The notes below the pieces were generated by a model. That model was not told the origin of the DNA. It made no database searches and saw nothing but the letters and a program-made list of their open reading frames with translations. A program made the position numbers and the translations under genes. Of a stretch of DNA of 64,000 nucleotides, positions 9,501 through 16,552 are shown in pieces; within the stretch, counting starts at the first letter, position 1; each line of letters opens with the position of its first letter. The stretch is from Megasphaera micronuciformis F0359 (GTDB taxonomy: Bacteria; Bacillota; Negativicutes; Veillonellales; Megasphaeraceae): contig NZ_GL538191.1 of assembly GCF_000165735.1 (NCBI RefSeq), positions 1 to 64,000 of the forward strand. Reading direction: 5' to 3'.

Positions 9501-12500
9501 TCGAGTTTATCCAGGAACGTAGCTCCCGTCTGGTTGGAGATCGAGCTTGCTACATTGTTCAGACGCATCGGAGCCGTCGTCGAGTTGTTGCCGTCGTTCA
9601 TGGACGCAATGACATCCGACTTCGCTACCAAGTTGCCTTGTCCTTCTGCTTTATCATCGTAGAAGTTGCCGTCGTTATGCAGATATACCTTCGTGCCGTC
9701 CGCCTTCGTGTACGTTACGGGAAGTTGTGCGTTGTTTACGACCTTCTGCGAGTTGACTGCCAAGTCATACTTGTGGTCCGGTGACGTACCGTTATCCGTT
9801 ACTTTGACCGTACCGTCTGTCGATTCAACAATCGTATTCGTGCCGCTGCCGCCTGTGGACAGATCGGAGAAGTCGATGACCGCCTTCGTGTCGCTTACAG
9901 CCGTGCCGTTTCCGTCGTTATATACCAACGTAACTTTCTTCGTCGATGCATCGTACTTGTAAACGGCATCCGTACCCGTCGTCTGCGTCGTTTCCGTCGA
10001 GCCTGTCGGTACGTTTGTCGGACGAATGTGGCGTTCTTCCGCCTTTAACTTATAAAGCTGCGAGCCGTTTACGGCTTCTGTCGACGTGCTGCTGATTTCA
10101 CCCGGAGATACGTTGGTAATCTTGTTACCGCCCATGCTCAGGTTGCCGCCGTTAATAACCACCGCCGGCGTATTGCTTGCGCCGCCCGGAGTGGTGTTAA
10201 GCGTAATCGTCGTGCCGCCGTTTTTAATGGTATCAATATCTTTCAGGTTCTTGGAAAGCTGTACTTTGAGCTTGCCGTTACCGTCGTTGTTAACACCGAT
10301 GTTGCCGTCCGTTAAATTCGTAGCGTCCGCTCCGCCGATGATATCGAGCGTTTCGTTGAGCTTCTTATTAACGACTTTGGTCTTATCCGTACCCTGAGCG
10401 TCATCGCCTGCATACTTCATGCCGTCGTTCAGTGTTGCCACTTCTTCTTTGCTGCCGTCCGGCTTTTCGTATACAACGCGAGTCGTCGTCGTTCCCGGTG
10501 CTCCGTCTACGCCCGGCTTGCCGTCACGAGTTACCGTAATGGTCGTCGTTTGTCCATCCGCACCGTTAATACCGATCTTGCCGTCTTTGCCGTCTTTACC
10601 CGTTGCCGTAATCGTATCCGTTTCCAGGTTTTTATCGAGCTTTACATCAATGGTCGTATTACCGACGCTGTCTTGATTAATGATGGTTTTAACGTTCTTG
10701 CCGCTGTATTCCGTATCGGCTTTAGCACCTTCGCCTTGAACCTTAACCGTAGAACCGAGCTTGTTCGTCTTTACGCCGCCCGAGTTGGCATCGAATTTGA
10801 GACCCTTTTCCGTCAAGCCGTCTGCCGTATTCTTTAAGTCCGTTACGTTGACCGCTGCATTTTGCGTCTTCGTATCGCCTGCCGCCGCATCGAGTTTATC
10901 GAGGTACGTCGGCGACGTCACGCCCGGAGTCGTATGGTTGGAAATAGCGCTGCCCACGTTATTGACGATCATAGTACCGCCCGTCGTGGCTCCGCTCGGA
11001 TCCTTAAAGGAAGCAATAACGTTGGAATTATTTACTTCCGTGCCGCCCGTCGCAGACGTATAGAACTTACCGTCGTCGTGGAGGTATACCTTGTTGCCGT
11101 CCTTATCCGTATAAACTACGGGGCTTGTCGTGCTGACCGTATAGGTCTTTTGTCCCGTCGTCGCATCGGATGTAGACGTAACCGTTACGTTATCACCGGC
11201 TTTAACAATAGTACCGAGGCCTGTAATCGTCTTTTTACCGTCATTGGTAATATTGGTTAAACTCGTATTAGCCAAGTCCGAGTCGTTAAATTTCAATGTA
11301 ATTTTTGAATCTTTCGTACCGTCATCGGCTGCTACGGTGCTGATACGGCCGGTTCCTTCAACCTTCAGAGAACCGTCGTGAACGAGGAAGTCCGATTTTC
11401 CCGTATTGCCTTTTACAATCACACCGACATTCTTCAACTGAGCCACGTTGACGGCATCATAGTCGTCGGAACCGCCGGCTACGTTGATGATTTGGCGTTT
11501 TTCTATGTCATTGCCGACAGAAACGGCACCTTGAGTCGCGCTTGCTGCAAATACGGTCGGATTGTATTTACGGTTATGAATAACCGCTCCGTTTGCATAA
11601 GCCGCATCATAAGCATCCGATTTGGGATCCGTTGTAGCTCTGGAAGAATCTGCACCCGAACCGATAGCAACACCGCCTCTCACGGTCGTCTGTGCGCCCG
11701 TACCGATAGCCGTCGCATCATACGCATTCGAAACCCGTGCACCCCAGCCCATAGCCGTAGACCGCACGCTGTCCGTACCCGATACATTAGCCGTTCTGCC
11801 GATAGCTACGGACTCTCTGGCTTCCGTATACGCACCGTGACCGATAACCGTACTGTCTGAAGCACCTTGTCTTGCCTGAGCACCCTGACCGATAACCGTC
11901 GAATAATGAGTGTTCTTCCCTGCCGAGCTGTCTTTACCGATAGCCACCGTCTCGTTGGACTGTTCGCTTACAGTCGCATTGGTACCGATAGCCAACGTAT
12001 CGCCTGCATTATATGTATCGGTGGCTGTATTTGTACCGTCTCCCGAATGAATAGTCGACGTTTCCGTATTGTAGCCGCTCGCACCTACAGCACCGCCCGT
12101 ACCGGAATAGGAATAAGTCGACGTAGCATCCTGAGCCTTTGTATTAGCTTTCCTGCCGATAGCCATGGAATTTGAAGCAGAAGCCTCAGCCGCACCGCCA
12201 ATAGCATAGGCAGTCTCGGCTGTTGCGTGTGCCGAGAAACCAATGGCATAGGCTCCTTTCGCAGTGGCCCTTGTATCATAACCCATAGCATAAGCACCAT
12301 TTCCTGAAGCCTGTCCCCTGTCACCCAATGCAACTGAACGAACTTCAGACGCTGTAGCTCGATAGCCTATTGCCGCAGACTGTGCCCCCGATGCGGTCAC
12401 TTGATCACCAATAGCAATAGCACTTGTATTGGTCGCGTTTGTTTGAAACCCTATTGCCGTAGACTGTGCTCCCGACGCAGTATTCTGACTACCAACGGCC

Positions 12501-13603
12501 GTAGCATCATTTATTATCCCCTTATTTTTAAAACCGATTGCTGTAGATTGGAAGCCTGTCGCTTCCGATTGATCACCGAAAGCGGATGCACTCTGATCCT
12601 TTGCTTTCGCCGCATTACCGACAGCCGTTGCACCAGTACCCGTCGCTTCCGATTGATCACCGAAAGCGGATGCACTCTGATCCTTTGCTTTCGCCGCATT
12701 ACCGACAGCCGTTGCACCAGTACCCGTCGCTTCTGTCGACGTACCCATAGCCGTAGAATTTTCACCCGACGCGGCAGCTCTGAAACCTATAGCATTGGAA
12801 TTATTTCCCGAAGCCGTAACTGTATTGCCGATAGCTGTAGCATTCTGAGCTGTACCTTTCGCCACATTCCCGACAGCTACAGCCCAGCGACCGGTGGCTT
12901 CACTATTAACACCTAATGCCGCAGAACCGTCGCCACTTGCTGTATTATGATTACCGACACTGGTTGCCATATTCCCTGTCGCCTTATTTTCCGCACCAAG
13001 CGCCGTCGCATAATCCGTAGTAGCGCTAGAACGACTGCCGACAGTTGTCGCATATTCCCCTGTCGAAATTTTGTTGCCACTAGGTACTTCGGCATTTACA
13101 TAGTCACCGATAGCAATAGAAGCATGCTTATCCGCATAAGCCACATTCCCCATCGCCACGGATGCATCCCCTGAAGCCTTTGCCCAAGCACCGATAGCCG
13201 TAGACGCACCGCCTGTCGCTTCATTTTGGTTACCGATTGCCAATGCAGAATTTCTCGTCGCCTTATTGCCCGCACCGATAGCCGTACGACCGTCTTGACC
13301 GGGAGTTGCTGCCGTGACATCATTTTGATAGCCGATGGCAATATAGTTAACGGCATTCGCATCGCTAGTCCCAGTATTCTGCGGTTTTCCGTAAGCTGAA
13401 ATATTGACCTTACTTCCCGACGTATCAACAGTCCCTTGATGGGGAGCCGCCTGGACTCCATCCATGCCAACGCCGGCCATCATGAGGCCTGCCAAAACGG
13501 TTGCCAAAACCTTTTTCTTGCCGCCGTTTGACTTGGCATATTCCGACACAACTACATAACACTGTTTAGACTTACTCCAAACAATCTTAAAAACCTTATT
13601 CAT
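6503..13603 (-). CDS. Trimeric autotransporter adhesin TAA1 (YadA-like, 2366 aa)
   Basis: Giant surface adhesin (type Vc secretion) that should form a homotrimer. It begins with an extended signal peptide region ([19 protein letters not shown]) and a hydrophobic signal to about residue 52. A long YadA-type beta-roll head of AIGxxxxAxGxxSxAxG repeats runs to about residue 700. A neck ([15 protein letters not shown]) follows, then a stalk with several DAVNVSQL necks and G-x-y runs such as [13 protein letters not shown]. The barrel anchor is near 2230-2302 ([24 protein letters not shown] to GVTWKLG). Unlike YadA, the chain continues 64 residues past the barrel: [12 protein letters not shown] and a heptad coil ending [13 protein letters not shown], expected in the periplasm. 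The receptor is unknown. Confidence 0.95.
   Translation of the reverse strand: [2366 protein letters not shown]
12558..12725 (-). repeat. Two exact 84-bp direct repeats in the TAA1 head
   Basis: Two consecutive 84-base units appear identical by eye. Each encodes 28 residues, two head-repeat turns including [19 protein letters not shown]. The lack of synonymous divergence suggests a recent duplication. Confidence 0.85.
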
Positions 13604-13742
13604 TCTTCACATTACCTTCCTTTCCAAAAAATAACGATACAAACATACAATTGTCGATGTTACAGGTTTTTAACCTTTCGTTCCGTCATGTAAACGAAAC
13701 TTTCACCATGAGTTCAAATTTTTAATAACTTACGTGCATGTT

Positions 13743-13771
13743 ATTTTACAAAACTTTTTCTATTCTTTCAA
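13743..13771 (-). promoter_or_regulatory. Candidate TAA1 promoter
   Basis: TTGAAA and TAAAAT with a 17-base spacer on the minus strand. It predicts a 5' leader of about 130 bases. Confidence 0.5.
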
Positions 13772-13803
13772 GGTAGTAATCGTTTTCCATTAGTAATTTA
13801 TGA

Positions 13804-13818
13804 ATGAGTTGAACTCAT
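13804..13818. promoter_or_regulatory. Palindrome ATGAGTT-G-AACTCAT upstream of the TAA1 promoter
   Basis: Perfect 7-base inverted repeat about one helical turn or two upstream of the proposed -35. A further copy of ATGAGTTCAA occurs at about 13708, between the promoter and the gene. This is operator-like, but no regulator is known. Confidence 0.35.
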
Positions 13819-13875
13819 GTTTTTTGATGAGGTTATCAAATTTATTCATGATGACAAGCTCTTGATTTTTTTTAT

Positions 13876-13922
13876 AAAAAAAGACCTTCCCAATATGCGA
13901 TAACACTGCATACAGTAAGGTC
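13876..13922 (-). terminator. Orphan terminator-like hairpin, possible 3' end of a small RNA
   Basis: Stem GACCTT/AAGGTC with an inner TATGC/GCATA helix, followed by seven T on the minus strand. No protein gene precedes it: the MFS gene already ends at its own terminator 290 bases upstream. It may end a small RNA from about 13930-14200 or act as a leader attenuator of TAA1. Confidence 0.5.
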
Positions 13923-14212
13923 GGAGCTTGTTGTCCGCGTTTCTCCCACCCCCCGGAACTTCTTCTCACCAAATACGGACTCCATATTCTTTTGTGTTAT
14001 TATTTATTTTTCGTGCATACTCTTTCTCCCCATACCACCCTCTCATATGCTATACACATTTTTATACTAACGTCATTCTTAAACGGAATATAATTTGTAT
14101 TTCGCTAAGATTTTACCATTAATTTATTTCCGTTTATTTTTCATTCTGTTACAGTTTTATAACATTCGATTATCCGTTACGTTTCATTCCGGGTTACTTG
14201 GTTATAATGCTG

Positions 14213-14252
14213 TAAAAAACGGGAACCCCTGTATCATACAGGAGTTCCCGTT
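14213..14252 (-). terminator. Terminator of the MFS transporter gene
   Basis: Stem ACGGGAAC-CCTGTAT / ATACAGG-GTTCCCGT followed by TTTTT on the minus strand. Confidence 0.88.
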
Positions 14253-14279
14253 CCGGATTACATGAATTCTTCGTCTTGT

Positions 14280-15593
14280 TTACGACAAACTTTCCAATTC
14301 TTTTCGCTTCGTTTCCCTTCCCAAGGTAAGGACAATAAAGGAAATAAGTACAAATACACCGGCAAAGATATAGAATATATGTCCCATATCCCACGCATCG
14401 GTCAAAAGGGCTCCTACAAGAAGAGGTGCCACCATACCGCCTACACGACCGAATCCCGTAGCCCAGCCGCAACCCAGACCGCGAATCTCCGTCGGATAGA
14501 GTTCGGGTGTATAAGTATATATAACACCCCAGGCACCGAGATTGAAGAAAGACATGGTCGCTCCCCAACAAAGCAGTGCCGTAACAGTCTCAGCGTGTCC
14601 GAAAAAGTAGCTGGCTATGCCGCTGCCCAACAAAAACAGGGACAAGGTATAGCGCCGTCCCAGTCGATCGACGAGCCAAGCCGCCGCTGCATATCCCGGC
14701 AACTGTGACAAAGTCATGACGAGGACATATTCAAAAGTTTTGACTACCGTAAATCCTTGTTTAAATACAAGGGAAGGAAGCCACATAAAGACACCGTAAT
14801 AGCTGAAAACGATGCCGAACCACACGAGCCAGAGCATGACGGTTCGTTTAATAAAACGGCTTGTCCAAAGAGACGTAAAGGAGCCTTTAGTTTCTTCCGC
14901 CACATCCTTCTCCGTCACTTCAAGGGGACGAGGTTCCATATGGCAACGTTCTTCCAAGGAAGAAACGATTTTTCGGGCTTCTTCTATTTTTCCCTTTTTT
15001 AAAAGATAGCGAACCGATTCGGGTAAGTGCATACGAATAACCATGGTATATAAGGCCGGTAAGGCTCCGATGAGAAAGGCCGTACGCCATCCCGTCACGG
15101 GAATAATAAAGTAGGCGATAAGGGCTGCCAACAACCAGCCGACGGCCCAGAAGCTTTCCAAGAGTACCATAAAACGACCTCTGGCACGCCCCGGAACGTA
15201 TTCGGTCACCAGCGTAGCCGCTACGGGCAACTCACCGCCCAGTCCCAGCCCTACCAAAAAGCGAAAAAGAACGAGTAACTCATAATTCGGTGCTACGGCA
15301 CACAATCCCGTAGCCAAGCTGTACAACACTATGGTGACGGAAAATACGGTTTTCCGCCCCACTCTGTCGGCTAAGGTTCCTGCCGCTACGGCTCCCAGGG
15401 CCATGCCGACAAGGCCGATACTACCGAGCATCCCCGCCTGAGTAGCCGAAAGCCCCCATTCTTTGATAAGCAAGGGCAATACAAACGCAATAAGCCCCGT
15501 ATCCATGGAATCAAAAACCCAACCGATTCCTGCAACCACCAACAGCTTATAGTGAAACGATGAAACGGGTAACGCATTTAAACGTTCCAGCAC
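14280..15593 (-). CDS. MFS transporter, NiaP/sugar-porter-like
   Basis: Inner-membrane major facilitator of 437 residues with about 12 hydrophobic segments. The N-terminal half has GWVFDSMDTGLIAF in helix 1 and the loop 2-3 signature GTLADRVGRKTVF. The second half has WLVDRLGRRYTLS and ends in a short charged tail. The helix-1 sequence with paired acidic residues resembles niacin permeases (NiaP) and aromatic-acid symporters, so a small organic acid or vitamin is a fair guess, but the substrate cannot be read. The start is GTG with GAGGAGGA 8 bases upstream; no better ATG is in frame. It lies between the two adhesin units with its own terminator, so a functional link to them is doubtful. Confidence 0.88.
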   Translation of the reverse strand: MLERLNALPVSSFHYKLLVVAGIGWVFDSMDTGLIAFVLPLLIKEWGLSATQAGMLGSIGLVGMALGAVAAGTLADRVGRKTVFSVTIVLYSLATGLCAVAPNYELLVLFRFLVGLGLGGELPVAATLVTEYVPGRARGRFMVLLESFWAVGWLLAALIAYFIIPVTGWRTAFLIGALPALYTMVIRMHLPESVRYLLKKGKIEEARKIVSSLEERCHMEPRPLEVTEKDVAEETKGSFTSLWTSRFIKRTVMLWLVWFGIVFSYYGVFMWLPSLVFKQGFTVVKTFEYVLVMTLSQLPGYAAAAWLVDRLGRRYTLSLFLLGSGIASYFFGHAETVTALLCWGATMSFFNLGAWGVIYTYTPELYPTEIRGLGCGWATGFGRVGGMVAPLLVGALLTDAWDMGHIFYIFAGVFVLISFIVLTLGRETKRKELESLS

Positions 15594-15897
15594 AATATCA
15601 TCCTCCTCATATTATGTATATAATTGTGCAAATACGCATTTTAAATTTTAAGCCCCATTTATATATATTCCTCATCCATTTTTATAAAAGTAGGACAGCC
15701 TCTATCTTCTATCCCCTTTTATTTTATCATCACTATAAATGCTACTTTATAAGTATAGCATAGTTATTCTTATAAACCTTATAAAACTTTCACATACCCA
15801 TGCCGACACCTATTACTTTACTTTATACACTTTTAAAGCAATATAAAAAGAAGCCTCTTTAATAAGAAGCTCCCTCTTATATTACATTATATAAATA
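15594..15897. other. Gene-free AT-rich region upstream of the MFS gene
   Basis: About 300 bases. It holds the terminator of the TAA2-associated gene at its right end in minus-strand terms. The MFS promoter presumably lies here, but I see no convincing -35/-10 pair. Small ORFs are not supported. Confidence 0.5.
15845..15871 (-). terminator. Terminator closing the TAA2 unit
   Basis: Minus-strand 8-base-pair stem AGCTTCTT/AAAGAGGCT (one G-T pair) with a 4-base loop, followed by TCTTTTT. It lies 27 bases past the stop at 15898. Confidence 0.75.
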
Positions 15898-16494
15898 TTA
15901 TAATTGTTGACGTAAATTTACGATACGTCCTTCTTCATAGGGCGAAATTAATTGTCTATCCGCATCCATACCGGCTTGCAGTGAAAAGAGTACCGTTTCA
16001 TTTAAATAGAACCGTAATTCATTGTTTTCGACTTGTCGTGTATTGTCAGCCAAAATATTCAGGAAGTCTTGTTCAAACGTTGCCTTGTTCTCCGGCGTTA
16101 CATAGGAATGAGTGGCAAAAAATGTTTCATAGTCATGATAAAGCTTATAGACCGCCTGTTTGCCGTACGCTGCTTCCTTCCAGCCATGACTGTCACGATA
16201 CAGATTGACGCGAACGTACATATAATGCAGAACCTGATCGTTATACCAACCCTGTTCGGATTTTACGCCCACACCGACTTCCTTGACCAACTGCCCGCCT
16301 CTTTGTGCCTGTAGGGTCGTAAATTGTTGCAACGCCTTATACACTTCCGTATTCGGAACGACGATAGCCGTCATTTCCTGAACTGCCGTCAAATCCCGAC
16401 TCGACGGTGCCGGTTGGGATAAGGGGTCGACGGCAGCATAAGCCGTAGCGCTGACAGACAAGGCCAAGGCTGCAGTAATCAGTTTTTTCAACAT
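15898..16494 (-). CDS. Secreted protein encoded directly behind TAA2 (candidate TAA partner)
   Basis: Unrecognised 198-residue protein with a Sec signal peptide (MLKKLITAALALSVSATAYA, cut near residue 20-21). The mature part starts AVDPLSQ, has VPNTEV at 46-51 and NNELRFYLNETVLF at 157-170. These match, in order and spacing from the ends, the DPLL, VPNQEV and NEELRHYMNEGVWF landmarks of the protein behind TAA1. That protein has about 50 more residues in the middle. The rest is polar and probably helical. The ATG follows AAGGAGG. It is separated from TAA2 by 58 bases containing a GC-rich hairpin. I infer a periplasmic partner of the TAA; there is no direct evidence of mechanism. Confidence 0.8.
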   Translation of the reverse strand: MLKKLITAALALSVSATAYAAVDPLSQPAPSSRDLTAVQEMTAIVVPNTEVYKALQQFTTLQAQRGGQLVKEVGVGVKSEQGWYNDQVLHYMYVRVNLYRDSHGWKEAAYGKQAVYKLYHDYETFFATHSYVTPENKATFEQDFLNILADNTRQVENNELRFYLNETVLFSLQAGMDADRQLISPYEEGRIVNLRQQL

Positions 16495-16515
16495 AGCATC
16501 CTCCTTACGAGGTTT

Positions 16516-16537
16516 GCCCCCGGCCGAAGCCGGGAGC
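16516..16537 (-). other. Intercistronic hairpin between TAA2 and its partner gene
   Basis: Stem CCCGGC/GCCGGG with a very stable TTCG tetraloop and an outer GC pair set, with no U-tract. Same place and type as the hairpin behind TAA1. Confidence 0.65.
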
Positions 16538-16552
16538 CCCCGTTTCTCATAC

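Larger units (their letters stand above)
13604..14279. other. 676-base gene-free region upstream of TAA1
   Basis: AT-rich region between the MFS gene and TAA1. It holds the MFS terminator, a second minus-strand terminator-like hairpin with no gene in front of it, a palindrome and a candidate TAA1 promoter. Small ORFs here lack ribosome sites or span the hairpins. Just before the TAA1 start, ATGTGA (a start immediately followed by a stop) lies between the AAGGAAGG site and the real ATG. Confidence 0.6.

Noticed and set aside
13790-13972. 60-codon minus-strand ORF upstream of TAA1
   Set aside because: It runs through the orphan terminator hairpin and its T-run (Phe-Phe-Tyr-Lys-Lys), with no ribosome site.
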